A DNA stretch of 64,000 bases from Symbiodinium natans. Lineage: Eukaryota > Sar > Dinophyceae > Suessiales > Symbiodiniaceae. Every line of letters begins with the position of its first letter. The first letter of the stretch is position 1. Shown piece by piece: positions 22,654 to 32,089 of this stretch. A program made the position numbers and the translations under genes. The DNA is taken from assembly GCA_905221605.1 (NCBI GenBank), contig CAJNDS010002382.1, positions 62,001 to 126,000 on the forward strand. The letters run 5' to 3'. The notes under the pieces are model-generated. The model saw nothing but the letters and a program-made list of their open reading frames with translations. It was not told the DNA's origin and searched no databases.

Positions 22654-25027
22654 CGTGATCGGCTCGACACCCTTGTGCAGTGAGCCACTCCAGAACGTCT
22701 GCCTCAGTCAAGGCGTGCGAGAGGCCTATCGCCGCTGGTCCACAACATGGCCGCCAGATGCGCACAACGGTGTCCACAGATGCCGCATCGCTGAGGCATG
22801 CGACGAAGTCCGTAATAGAAAGGAAAGCAGGTGGCGGCACACATAGGGATTGCACTCTGGGGCGTCCTAGGGGCTGCGCTGGCAGCAGAGCAGAAGGCAC
22901 CGCAGCGGTACCTGCGCATTCCGACCTCCCAGATCCGTCGGGAGGGGTCTCTGCGTGCATACCTGCAACAGCAATACCCAAGAGGGCGGGGAGGTGGAAG
23001 GGCCGAAGGCAATGCAAGGACGCAGTTAGAAGGATCCCAAGACTGAGTATATTAACCCAGGGGCGGTAAGAACAGCTCGACGTTGCAAGGTGGGGGTCTG
23101 CAGAAGGCCCTGTGGAAGAGTGAGGCCCTTCAAGAGGCGTCATGATGGTGTGGCAATCTGCGTGCGAGGAAGCTGTAAAGCCACCGGGGATGAAGAGTCC
23201 GCATGCAAAGCGCAGGCCATAGGGGTCATCTGGCCAATGCCAAAGGTTTCCCTCAACGCTAACTGCTGCTCCCTGCAAGGCCAGGACAGAGACACCAGCA
23301 ACAGTAGCGATTTCAGCCCAGGCAACTTGTGGTGTGCAAGAGGTAAAAACCTGATCACCCACAATGAGACCCCAAGGAATATATCGGGCGTCACATGGTA
23401 CAACACAGGAGACTTGGAGGCCCGAGCAGTAGACTACCCGCAGAGTTCCAGGGGCTTGCATACCGGGGGCCGCCACGCACGGGTCGTAGTCTCCCGAGCT
23501 CAGAGAGGAGAACTGACCATCCAACACAGACTGGGGTCCCGGCCTATACTGATAAGGTGAAGTCTCTGAAGACAGGGAGTCTCCCTCGGTAATGGTGAGC
23601 GCAGTGCGCATATTGGCCGTTGCAACCACAATCTCAGCGACTACAGCATTGCTGTCCACAAGGGAGATGGTCTGGGAAAATCGCCACTCTAAGTTGGCAA
23701 ACTCGACCTGATGCCAGAGGGTAGCAGCCTCACCTGGCAGGCATTGTAGGGCCCGGAGCAGGTCTTCCCGCTGTGAGAATATGCCTGTCACTGCGAAGGC
23801 AGCACCCATCTGTGGCCCTTCATGGGAGTCGTGAAGCCAAACAAGCGTACAGATGGCGCCACGAGTAGACGCCAGAAGAATAGGACCCGGAAGACCCATA
23901 AGTTGCGGCGGGACATCCAGCAGGGTCAGTGAATCAGCCGTAGTCGGCAGGGCCCTGGTGAGCATATTGACAGCTGTTTCCCGCGCGCTAACACCATACA
24001 TGCGGGGGAGCCAAAGATGAGGCTGAGCCGGTTGGATTAAGGGAAACACTTGCTGACGGGCCCCTTGCTGCCAGGAGCATCCTCGCGGCATGACAAGGGA
24101 ATGCGTGCTCACGTCGAGAAGGGGGGGGTCCAGTGCAGCGTAATGTGGAACCAAGACACATACGTCGCCGTGCCTGGGCTTGCCTCGATGTGCACAATCA
24201 ATCCGAACACACTGATGTCCATCCTGGGCGACACCCCAATCGAAGATGGCGCCCGCAGGACTACGCCAGTCAACATCAAGACAAGTCCATGCTTCCCGAT
24301 ATCGGACGAGGATGGTGCTATGAAGGATGTTGCGGGAGGTCGCAACCAAGTGGACCGCCGTGTGGTCAGGAGGGGCCATAACAGGGAGCAGGTAAGCCCG
24401 GTCACGCACCAGGGACACGCTGAGGAGGCCAGATCTAATATCATCCCAGCTGAGCCCTACAAGGTATTGCCGGACGAAGAACCCTTCAGGAAACCAAACC
24501 TTAAAGGAGACAATCCTAGGGTCTTCAGATCCAAGCAGACTAGGACTAAGGTTAGGGGTGAGGAGGCGGCCAGCAGAAAGGAGCTCGGACTGTATGGCGG
24601 CATGAGTCGCCTGAGACGCCTGCGATGGAAAGGGCATCATAGGCGCAGGAGCTCGAACTCTCCGATCAGCTCTATGTGGGGGCGCGCTAGAGGCTCGCGC
24701 CGCCTGCCCTAGAAGAGGGCCAACACCAGTCGAAACCACAAGACACCAGCAACGAAGGTGTGCCGGGCATAGTAACGCGCCAAGGAGCAAGGGCAGGCTG
24801 GTCGTGGATTGTCGACGGGCCCTCCCGTGTGACACCATCACTTGGCAGACTGGAGCGCCTCCTAGGGAGCGGACTTCGGACCTGGCCACCCCCTCAGCTG
24901 TACACCATATGGAGCTCGAGGCGGATACACCTAGGAGGAGCAGCCCACGAGCCCATGCGGTTGTGATATCACACAACGGCCTACTCCACGCTGAGTTGCC
25001 TGCATTCCGCCCGGATTCTGACTGCAT
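22613..25027 (-). CDS. LINE polyprotein, upstream membrane-module segment
   Basis: An 804-codon frame that continues into the next ORF after a one-base shift near 22,635. The coding part seems to begin near 24,800, where a hydrophobic stretch (LPLLLGALL) precedes an Ala/Pro/Arg-rich linker. Upstream of that the frame reads antisense to the inverted segment, so the first roughly 75 residues are probably spurious. The rest repeats the module style of the downstream ORF: soluble Trp/Pro/Asp-rich blocks, a hydrophobic segment at about residue 660 (WVNILSLGILLTASLHCL), then a short C-terminal domain ending DVLEWLTAQGC. I recognise no catalytic motif. A role in membrane association of the retroelement particle is only a guess. 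Confidence 0.6.
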   Translation of the reverse strand: MQSESGRNAGNSAWSRPLCDITTAWARGLLLLGVSASSSIWCTAEGVARSEVRSLGGAPVCQVMVSHGRARRQSTTSLPLLLGALLCPAHLRCWCLVVSTGVGPLLGQAARASSAPPHRADRRVRAPAPMMPFPSQASQATHAAIQSELLSAGRLLTPNLSPSLLGSEDPRIVSFKVWFPEGFFVRQYLVGLSWDDIRSGLLSVSLVRDRAYLLPVMAPPDHTAVHLVATSRNILHSTILVRYREAWTCLDVDWRSPAGAIFDWGVAQDGHQCVRIDCAHRGKPRHGDVCVLVPHYAALDPPLLDVSTHSLVMPRGCSWQQGARQQVFPLIQPAQPHLWLPRMYGVSARETAVNMLTRALPTTADSLTLLDVPPQLMGLPGPILLASTRGAICTLVWLHDSHEGPQMGAAFAVTGIFSQREDLLRALQCLPGEAATLWHQVEFANLEWRFSQTISLVDSNAVVAEIVVATANMRTALTITEGDSLSSETSPYQYRPGPQSVLDGQFSSLSSGDYDPCVAAPGMQAPGTLRVVYCSGLQVSCVVPCDARYIPWGLIVGDQVFTSCTPQVAWAEIATVAGVSVLALQGAAVSVEGNLWHWPDDPYGLRFACGLFIPGGFTASSHADCHTIMTPLEGPHSSTGPSADPHLATSSCSYRPWVNILSLGILLTASLHCLRPFHLPALLGIAVAGMHAETPPDGSGRSECAGTAAVPSALLPAQPLGRPRVQSLCVPPPAFLSITDFVACLSDAASVDTVVRIWRPCCGPAAIGLSHALTEADVLEWLTAQGCRADHDGFMRLRQFSGPS

Positions 25028-25490
25028 TCGTACTCTCCAGGATCAGTTTCCGGAGCTTTTGGCACTTCACATTCGGCGCTTGCGCTTTCCCCTGACAGGC
25101 CTTCCAGTTACCCAATTCCTGGCCTATGATCCATCTGATGTTGGGATGCACACGCTAGTTGTTGACCTACGGGATAGTGATCTGGGATTGCTCGCCGTAT
25201 CTGTGCCCAGATTTACCACGTGCAGGACGTTGGTCGATGCTGTGACACGGCTGCACGTCCGCATCCTGGATGGTGAAACGCTTTTGAGGGAAGTGGATGC
25301 GGGACGGCAGGTATGTTTTCTCCACGATCATGCCGCACGCCCACATGTTCTGCTCGACCTTGCGCCCTTTGACGTTTTCCGACTGCGCACTGTGGACCAG
25401 AGCCAAGAATCCCTTGATGGTGCAGCAAAGGTTGGGAGTCCGCAACAAAGCTGCCGGGCAGGCAAGTACACATCTCAGCCTCAGGGATGA
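24804..25490 (+). pseudogene. Inverted segment of the LINE polyprotein
   Basis: Over about 24,830-25,410 the protein-like reading frame is on the plus strand, opposite to the rest of the LINE, while the minus-strand frames lose coding character. The plus-strand product contains a globular segment (AVVISHNGLLHAELPAF ... LDLAPFDVF). Its pattern resembles the neighbouring minus-strand module at about 25,450-25,850 (VAVFHGEL ... QVLQLARDG). The simplest reading is an internal inversion of about 0.6 kb. The outer parts of the ORF (before about 24,830 and after about 25,415) are out of register and probably not coding. A separate plus-strand gene is less likely. Confidence 0.55.
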
Positions 25491-26796
25491 CTGGTAGATG
25501 CAACCTACGGGCAGCGGCCGCAATAATGTCGTGGCAAAAGCCATCCCGTGCGAGTTGCAGGACTTGGAAGGATACACCTGGATCAACAGTACGGATCGGC
25601 ACTTGCTGCAAGAACCAAGGTAGCCTAGTAGGCCTCAAGACATACTGCTCTGGAGGCAGGTCCGGAAATGCGGAGACAAGGGCCAGCAGATCGGCGGAGA
25701 TCGCATCTAGACCCACAGCCTGTTTAATTTGGGTGTCAAGGAAAGGCCTGAAGACTCGGCTATCAACCTGAAAAATTAAAGGCTCAGTCCCTTCAACCAG
25801 CTCACCATGGAAAACGGCGACACGGCGACAGTATGCCGGTAGGCAGACTTCTTGGAGCAGCAGGGGCCGCGCACCACATTCCTCGATGGGCTGAAGTCCC
25901 TGCGCTGACCGCATTTGAGGAACTTTGGGAAAGATGACGGCGCGCCGTACAGCATCATGTGCGGCATTGGCTTGCATGAGACTGGTGAGCTCGTCGTGAT
26001 GCACCTGGGCGAGACTGGCGGGAGTGGTCGGGCTGCCCTGACCATCCCGTCCACTCCAGTAGTCGGGCTGATCCGTCCATCTGGATCGATTTTGCCCAGC
26101 TCCCTGTGCCACTCCACCAACCGGAGAACAGAGGATGAGGCAGAGAATTAGACCTCTACATCGCAGTGCATGGTATCTGCGATCGGCCCTCAACTTATGC
26201 CAAGGCTGGCGGACATGACTGACCCTGATGGGTGCAACAGGTGCAACGAAAAACCCCCATATCCCAGTTGCGAGGGCCCCGTAAAGTGTAGCACAGACCC
26301 AGATATCACCCGAAAGCCAAGCACCAATGCAGCATGCCCCGCTGATAAGGCTGGCAGCAGCGCCGTACCAAGTGGCATCGCGGACCCAGCTAGCTTGAGC
26401 ACTGGCGACATGATTGTCTCCTGTAGGATGCGCGAGGCTGGGGAAATGTGCAGGGCAGGAATAGCATGAGCTAAGGAGATGGACTCCCCCATGGAGAATG
26501 ACAAGGCTACAACACCAGACCCCAACAGAGTGCAGGGGGTTTAAAGGTGTACACATTCCGGCAGCGAATAGAAGGCCGACCCAGAATAATCCCCACCGTA
26601 AGCTGTGTCCCGTGGGATCTGGCCATGATCCACGCTTCAAGACATAGAAAAGGGGCAGGAGCATGATTGCAGGATGGACTGGGCTTGTGCGGGCGAGGTG
26701 GAGCCTCCTAGCCGAACAGCTAGGCTGGGGTCCAGGGCAAGGACCAATTCGGGATACAACCACTCCTCTGTGGACTGGGGTTGAAGGAAAAGGCAT
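25213..26796 (-). CDS. LINE polyprotein, N-terminal multi-span membrane segment
   Basis: A 527-codon frame, with the genuine part from about 26,664 (MLLPLFYVLKRG) or a frameshift from ORF1, down to about 25,415 where the inverted segment begins. Residues about 45-240 contain four or five strongly hydrophobic segments (for example LFWVGLLFAAG, GIWGFFVAPVAP, LILCLILCSPVGG), so an integral membrane protein is expected. A soluble module follows (RRVAVFHGELVEG ... RRLHLPVIPEAEMC). The start overlaps the ORF1 end (26,720) in another frame, so expression could be by re-initiation or frameshifting. I know of no enzymatic family for it. Confidence 0.6.
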   Translation of the reverse strand: MPFPSTPVHRGVVVSRIGPCPGPQPSCSARRLHLARTSPVHPAIMLLPLFYVLKRGSWPDPTGHSLRWGLFWVGLLFAAGMCTPLNPLHSVGVWCCSLVILHGGVHLLSSCYSCPAHFPSLAHPTGDNHVASAQASWVRDATWYGAAASLISGACCIGAWLSGDIWVCATLYGALATGIWGFFVAPVAPIRVSHVRQPWHKLRADRRYHALRCRGLILCLILCSPVGGVAQGAGQNRSRWTDQPDYWSGRDGQGSPTTPASLAQVHHDELTSLMQANAAHDAVRRAVIFPKVPQMRSAQGLQPIEECGARPLLLQEVCLPAYCRRVAVFHGELVEGTEPLIFQVDSRVFRPFLDTQIKQAVGLDAISADLLALVSAFPDLPPEQYVLRPTRLPWFLQQVPIRTVDPGVSFQVLQLARDGFCHDIIAAAARRLHLPVIPEAEMCTCLPGSFVADSQPLLHHQGILGSGPQCAVGKRQRAQGRAEHVGVRHDRGENIPAVPHPLPSKAFHHPGCGRAAVSQHRPTSCTW

Positions 26797-27249
26797 CTCC
26801 GATTCGGTGGCTCAGGATGTGCCCCATAAGTAGCAAGGCCTTGGGGCAGCTTGCTAGAGCCCCCGGGCAAGTGCGCAGACACTCGTAGGCCCGGAGCAGA
26901 TCCTCCACAGCCGAAGCAATCGAAGGCCCTCTTGTCATGTCTCCAGTGATAAGCGTCTCCATAGCAGAGGCCAGGAGATGCTTGGTTTCGCCCAGATCGG
27001 CCAAGGGCGGATCCTGAAGCACCGTTGCAAGCTTGGGGTTGGAGGAGCTTGTCACCGTCTCCAGTCCGTGGGTGTCCATTAACCTTTTGAGAGTCGACGT
27101 CCAAGCCCCGATCCAATTCTCCTGCCACGCGGCCCAGTCTGCCTCTGCCTCCGTCATCTCTGTGGGCTCCACCGCCTGGAACGATATGGTGTCTGAGAGG
27201 GCCGCCTCGGACGGTTCCGCAAGGATCGTGGCATCGGCACCTCCAAGCG
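26720..27249 (-). CDS. LINE ORF1, C-terminal half (downstream of the nested insertion)
   Basis: The frame running LGGADATILAEPSEA to the stop at 26,720 is the downstream half of ORF1, cut off from its N-terminal half by the 25.7-kb nested element. Counted from 53,926 to 52,977 and then from 27,245 to 26,720, the two halves total 1,476 nt, exactly 492 codons with stop. The half is acidic near its start, then helical (DMTRGPSIASAVEDLLRAYE). I see no RRM or CCHC knuckle. ORF1 products of LINEs usually bind the element RNA; here that is inferred from position only. The apparent Met just upstream lies inside the terminal inverted repeat and is fortuitous. Confidence 0.75.
27246..27249. repeat. 4-bp target-site duplication of the nested element, left copy
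   Basis: AGCG immediately outside the left terminal inverted repeat, matched by AGCG at 52,977-52,980 outside the right one. Deleting one copy together with the element restores the LINE ORF1 reading frame, which supports a true insertion duplication. Confidence 0.9.
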
Positions 27250-28525
27250 AAGCCATGATCGTGTCATTCAGAGGTTTCAAAACCAATCAGAGGTTTCACA
27301 ACCAAACACATGCATGTAAAATAAGCCAAAAGAACCTGTATATAGCATGCATTATGTCAGGATGACTGCTTGATGAGTTGAAAAAATGGCTGAAAAAAAG
27401 ATGGTTCTAAAACATGGGCTCTCAAAAAAAAGGCTTTTTAAAACTTAAATAAAAAACATTGTCCAAACAGCAATAAGCAAAAAAAAACTGTATATAGCAA
27501 CCATGATGTCAGGATGACTGCTTGATGAGTTGAAAAAAATGGCTGAAAAAAATGGTTCTAAAACATGGGCTCTCAAAAAAAAGGCTTTTTAAAACTTAAA
27601 TAAAAAACATTGTCCAAACAGCAATAAGCAAAAAAAAACTGTATATAGCAACCATGATGTCAGGATGACTGCTTGATGAGTTGAAAAAAATGGCTGAAAA
27701 ATGGTTCTAAAACATGGGCTCTCAAAAAAATGTTTATTTAAGCTTAAATTGAAAACATTGTCAAAACGGCCCCAAAAAAATTGACTCTAAGCTGCACAGC
27801 TCAATGTTCCAGCACAGTGCTAATATAGTTGTGCCTTCAAAGCCTCAGTAATCCAGCAGGGATGGGTCGGGAGGGTTTGTGAGATGGAGCAGAAAGGGGG
27901 GGGGGGGGGGCAGGGCGGCATAAAAATCTTGCCACCAAGGATGTCAGAGCCTCAGTCGCAGCATCAACGCTCCTTCAGGAAGAGCAATTGGGCCCTCAGG
28001 TTTTTGCAGGGTTTCGGGTTTAGTTGGTGTTTAGGGTTTGCTGCCAACCCTTAGATCCGAAGCCAAAAACCCTAAACACCTAAACAACAAACCCTGAACC
28101 CTAACCCAAGGAGCAAGTCGGCACTGTGCTGAAAGGCGCTGCCTCCAAAAGGTTTGTGCCGAAAGGCGCAGCCTTGAATCCGAAACCCAAAACCCTAAAG
28201 AATAAGGTTTTTGCAGGGTTTCGGGTTTAGGATTTGCTGCCAAACCTTAAAAACCCAAAACCCTAAACAACAAACCCTGGACCCTAACCCAAGGAGCAGG
28301 GGTGCAGCTCAAAATCGAAAGGCGCTGCCTGAGCAGAGCAAGACCCAATTTGTCATTCCAGGCTCAAGGGGGGCACAGGGGCGATCATGCTGTCAAACCA
28401 AACTGTAAACTGTCAACCCCAGCCCCCCCCCTTCTCCTTGCATTCTGGGCAAGTTGTGACGACCCAGATCTGCCAATCTTCAGCAGTCCTGCCCTCAGCA
28501 CTGGTTTTCCCAGAGGTTTGGCCTG
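27250..28525 (+). repeat. Left terminal inverted repeat (expanded arm)
   Basis: This arm matches the reverse complement of about 52,291-52,976. It is longer than the right arm for three reasons: extra copies of a 151-bp unit, an insertion of about 230 bp at 27,862-28,092 with a 15-G run (27,896-27,910), and an added block of about 70 bp near 28,195-28,265. The inner part (about 28,100-28,520) is rich in telomere-like motifs and GAAAGGCGC blocks. The outer 250 bp are AT-rich with A-runs. Confidence 0.9.
27337..27770 (+). repeat. 151-bp tandem repeat, three units, in the left arm
   Basis: Units start at 27,337, 27,488 and 27,639 (each beginning CTGTATATAGC), an exact 151-bp period. The third is truncated and diverged after about 27,740. 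The right arm has a single unit. Subterminal tandem motifs are typical transposase-binding regions in TIR elements, so this could be a binding-site array. Confidence 0.9.
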
Positions 28526-29205
28526 GGCGAGCTTTGTCAGTGCTTAACATGTGCCTTGAATCCACTCAGCATGTTGATCCTTTGGTTTCTCATGGTTTGT
28601 CACTTTAAGGCCAGTTGCTTCACCTCCAGAACTCCACCAGGCAGGGCTAAGCTGATGGTGCAAATGCTTTTGGTGTTACTGTTTGGGGTGTCTGTTTGTT
28701 TCAGTGCTGTGCAAGTGCTAGTCATGAAGCCATGTCATGATGTGAGCCTCTGACTGATTGAAGGCTGTCACAAAGGGCTTCTATGCAGTTAGAATTACCA
28801 GGCTGTGTGCCGCAAGGAGTAGGCCGCCACAGTGCCGAAAGGCGCAGGGGCGATCATACAAGGTATTATAAACCCAGGGCGCAGTGTAGAAACCAGTTTG
28901 TGCATTCCATAGGATTTAAGGCTCAGGTGTAGTGTTGCAGCAAAGCCCTGTGCCACCTAGGCAAAACTGCAACTGTGATGAGCATACTGTTGCAGTACAT
29001 AGGCTGTTCTTTGCGTGACGGCAGTCTTGCAGTGAGAGGCTTGATGTGTGATTCATCTTGAGTGCCTGTATGTGCAGCACTGGCTCGTGAGTAGTGCAGT
29101 GCAAAATTTTGTCTGGGTTCGAGGCCGCCTTCTAGTTTAAGGGCCCCTACAGGCGCTACGAGTGCTCTTAGAGCTCGTGCAAGCTGCACCGCGATCGGCC
29201 AGCGG
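28526..29205. other. Non-coding interval with duplicated block
   Basis: No convincing ORF. About 28,810-29,010 is an inverted copy of about 47,115-47,335 inside the same element (shared pieces include GGCCGCCACAGTGCCGAAAG). The remainder is unremarkable. Confidence 0.5.
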
Positions 29206-29523
29206 ATGGACAATTCCTCCTCTAGTGAGGCGTCGTCGTCTTCCTCTGACGACTCCGGGTTGCCCATCCCTGCAGGCACCCCTTTTGCACCTGTGCAGTT
29301 GCGTCTGCGTTGTTTCCACGAAGAGGGTCTTTTGCAGCGTTTGCAAGCCCCGGTTGATCTCTTCACGCATATCCTTGAACCAAGCTTCCGTGGCTTGTTG
29401 TTAAGTCGCCGGGAAGGGGCGCGCTTTCTCCTGCTGCTTGCAGTTGAAGACTGGGTGCGCTTTGCTGCTTCATCTCATTGGGTGCAATCCTGCTATCGCT
29501 TGTTGCTCCCCTTGGAATCTTGA
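29206..29523 (+). CDS. Hypothetical acidic-serine N-terminal protein (possible first exon)
   Basis: 105 codons: a Ser/Glu/Asp-rich start (MDNSSSSEASSSSSDDSG) followed by a hydrophobic-amphipathic body (FTHILEPSFRGLLLSRREG). It could be a first exon. Immediately after the stop, in another frame, about 29,519-29,612 matches the coiled-coil exon (VDAARADVYKERMEKA) that occurs on the opposite strand near 46,020-46,110, so this locus is a mixture of gene pieces. Function unknown. It may be a gene fragment. Confidence 0.35.
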   Translation: MDNSSSSEASSSSSDDSGLPIPAGTPFAPVQLRLRCFHEEGLLQRLQAPVDLFTHILEPSFRGLLLSRREGARFLLLLAVEDWVRFAASSHWVQSCYRLLLPLES

Positions 29524-29612
29524 TGTGGATGCGGCCAGAGCAGATGTGTACAAGGAGAGAATGGAAAAGGCGATCTCGGAGGTGGCCAAGTACAAGGCAG
29601 GACTGTGGAGGT
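29519..29612 (+). pseudogene. Stray copy of the coiled-coil gene exon
   Basis: The sequence translates as VDAARADVYKERMEKAISE plus flanking residues, almost identical to an exon of the minus-strand coiled-coil gene near 46,020-46,110. The telomere-like and CCCGATACCC-rich DNA that follows (29,690-29,945) is also a direct copy of about 47,690-47,960. This indicates a segmental duplication within the element and not a functional exon. Confidence 0.55.
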
Positions 29613-30240
29613 GGCTTGCTCATCATCAGCTGCACAATCACCAGCAGCTGTTCTCTTGCCCCTACAGGCAACTCAGAAGGCTTCTCCCGACATGCAAAAG
29701 AGCCGAAACAAACAACTGCAGGCTTCGATACCCAACCCGATACCCAAACCCTAAACCCACAAAGCCCGATACCCACGAAACCCGAAACACATCGATGCCC
29801 AGGCTCCAAACCCTAAACCTTTAGGAAGGTTCAGACTGTTAAGGCTCTAGGAGGGTTGAACCTAACTCCTAATCCCTAAACCCTGGACCTGCAAAGCCTG
29901 CTAGGCCCTGGAGATGGTGATGCGCTGGCCTGCCAGAAGACACTGGCAAATTTGGAGGTCCGAGAGGGGGGTGGGGTGGGAAGGGTGTTCGGAGTGGGTG
30001 CAATAGTGCTGAAAATGCTTTTATTCGCAGCTTGCTTATCCCGGCGGTTTCTGGGATCAAGCACGACAGCCAGCTTAGAGCAACCAATCAGCATCAGCTT
30101 CATGCTTGCTTGAAGAATTTTCATGTTGCTTTTCATGGAAGTGCTTGCTGTTGTGCGTTGGCTGTGCCGTTGTCAAACTTTAGGTTTGCTTCAAGGTCTA
30201 TAATTTGTTCCACTAGAACGCCGAGACATTTGCAATTGCA

Positions 30241-30789
30241 ATGGGGTCTGGCTGGCGGTGCAAACTATGTGTCGACGGCCGAACCTACAGAAGGCCCCCA
30301 AAGAACATTTGCAAGAAGTGTGATCCAAACAACAGGATAGGGCGGCATCACCAGAAGGTCCTGAGCAGGAGACTTCGGCAGAAAACCACTGCCAAACCTT
30401 CCCTGTTCCAATTTGGGTGGCAGGCAACTTCAGGATCCAGAACAGCATCAGTTGACAACTTGCTGCAAGCCCTAGAAGGTGAGATGGATGATCTCAAGAT
30501 TGCTGCAGCCTTCAAGATGTTCCATGTCCACAGTGTGCTGGGTGTGGCATATGCCTGGCTTGAAAGGGTGCGTGACTGCAAGGTGACGATTCCGGCATCA
30601 TGCAAGGTGCATGGCCTCCTGACTTTTGCAATGGCCGCAGGTCCGTTGAGCGACCCCGATGAGCTGCGAGCAGGGTATATGAAGCGAAAGAATTTTGGAG
30701 TGAAGAGCTTCAGACATTCTGAATGTGTTTGGGCGAATGTGATTGGCAATCTTGAAGAAGGATGCGGCACAGGCCAAATGCAGTTCTGA
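30241..30789 (+). CDS. Zinc-ribbon-like hypothetical protein
   Basis: 182 codons with a clean start and stop. The N-terminus has two Cys-x2-Cys pairs (WRCKLCVDG at residues 6-9 and NICKKCDP at about 23-27), a likely zinc ribbon, followed by an Arg/Lys-rich stretch (RIGRHHQKVLSRRLRQK) that could bind nucleic acid or act as a nuclear signal. The rest is helical with no motif I know (GYMKRKNFGVKSFRHSECVW). It lies on the plus strand between the left arm and the first palindromic array. A role as an accessory DNA-binding protein is only inferred. Confidence 0.5.
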   Translation: MGSGWRCKLCVDGRTYRRPPKNICKKCDPNNRIGRHHQKVLSRRLRQKTTAKPSLFQFGWQATSGSRTASVDNLLQALEGEMDDLKIAAAFKMFHVHSVLGVAYAWLERVRDCKVTIPASCKVHGLLTFAMAAGPLSDPDELRAGYMKRKNFGVKSFRHSECVWANVIGNLEEGCGTGQMQF

Positions 30790-30859
30790 GGGCACATACA
30801 CACCACTGAGGCTGTTGCAGGACAAGAACAAAATGAGGTGCTTGTCATGCCGAACCCTA

Positions 30860-31110
30860 AACCAGGAATATACATAGCGCAACCGGTTGCGCTTTGTGAG
30901 TGCTTGCAGATTGCAAGCACCTGGAAGACACTTACGGCTGTGTGCTTGCAGGAATATACATAGCGCAACCGGTTGCGCTTTGTGAGTGCTTGCAGGTTGC
31001 AAGCACCTGGAAGACACTTACTTATTACTGCTGTGTGCTTGCAGGAATATACATAGCGCAACCGGTTGCGCTTTGTGAGTGCTTGCAGGTTGCAAGCACC
31101 TGGAAGACAC
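30860..31110. repeat. Palindromic 86/93-bp repeat array A (three units)
   Basis: The 18-bp perfect palindrome AGCGCAACCGGTTGCGCT occurs at 30,876, 30,962 and 31,055. Each unit also carries a second stem, GTGCTTGCA/TGCAAGCAC around a GGT spacer. Unit lengths are 86 and 93 bp, the difference being a CTTATTA-type insertion. Confidence 0.93.
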
Positions 31111-31270
31111 TTGATGGTTACAACAGCTGCCACCCCCCCCCCCCCCCCACGCATTTGGCATGCGCCGAAGCACTTGGCATTCGGTATGATTGCGTGCTGT
31201 GACAACATGAATGCAGCGCTGTCCGTGTGGTCCGGCTCAGACTTTTTTAGTGAGTCGACTCATCAGCATC

Positions 31271-31639
31271 ATGTCGTTGGAGCGTGGCAACGGGGGACAC
31301 ACACCTCCAAAGAGGCAGCCGCCTGCCACTGTTGACTTTACGCCGCCGAAGCCACCCAAAAGACGCCGGCTACAGGTGACTTGGGGACAGTTCGTGGCCA
31401 GTCTGACAGCCGACTACGAGTCTTTCCTACGAGACCAAGCTCGAGCCCCTGAGCCTTGGCCCCTCCTTCAAGAGCAGTGGGATGCAATGATGCGGCAAGT
31501 CCTCCGAACCAACCGAGACCCTGCCACGCTGGGCCCTGCGCCTCACTTCATGCAGCAGGGTGTGGACGAAGTACTCGTCGAGCAGGACAGGAACACTGAT
31601 GATTCAGATGCTGAAACTCTGATCATGGGACAACAGTAG
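31271..31639 (+). CDS. Small hypothetical protein with basic Pro-rich N-terminus
   Basis: About 122 codons starting MSLERGNGG (the open frame extends upstream to 31,211). A Pro/Lys/Arg segment (TPPKPPKRRRLQ) is a plausible nuclear localisation signal, followed by a helical region (WGQFVASLTADYESFLRDQ) and an acidic tail (DRNTDDSDAETL). It sits between two palindromic repeat arrays. No family recognised. Confidence 0.4.
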   Translation: MSLERGNGGHTPPKRQPPATVDFTPPKPPKRRRLQVTWGQFVASLTADYESFLRDQARAPEPWPLLQEQWDAMMRQVLRTNRDPATLGPAPHFMQQGVDEVLVEQDRNTDDSDAETLIMGQQ

Positions 31640-31789
31640 ATCAGAATCAGAATTTAGCCCCAGGACCAGCGACGTTGAAAAAAGTTGGGTCATGAGCCGG
31701 GGGGGGGGGTGGCAGCTGCAGTAGAAGCCCAGGCAGTAGCCTTTTTTCACAGGTGTAACCATCAAACCGCAAGCAGCTGTCCATTTTCT

Positions 31790-31965
31790 GCTAGCACTCA
31801 CAAAGCGCAACCGGTTGCGCTATGTATATTCCTGCAAGCACACAGCCGTAAGTGTCTTCCAGGTGCTTGCAACCTGCAAGCACTCACAAAGCGCAACCGG
31901 TTGCGCTATGTATTTTCCTGCAAGCACAGAGCCGTAAGTGTCTTCCAGGTACTTGCAACCTTCCT
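31790..31965. repeat. Palindromic repeat array B (two units, opposite orientation)
   Basis: The palindrome occurs at 31,804 and 31,890, 86 bp apart, with the asymmetric parts of the unit reversed relative to array A. The following block (about 31,965-32,070) is repeated directly at about 32,605-32,715. Confidence 0.9.
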
Positions 31966-32089
31966 GCACCGTACCCAGAGTGATCATGGATCATGTAATT
32001 GGGTTGCTGCGTTTGGAAGCGGCTAGATGCTCCCTCCCAAGCTCCCGGCCAGGACAGAAGATTGCCACAGCCTGCCAGCCTGGCCAACT

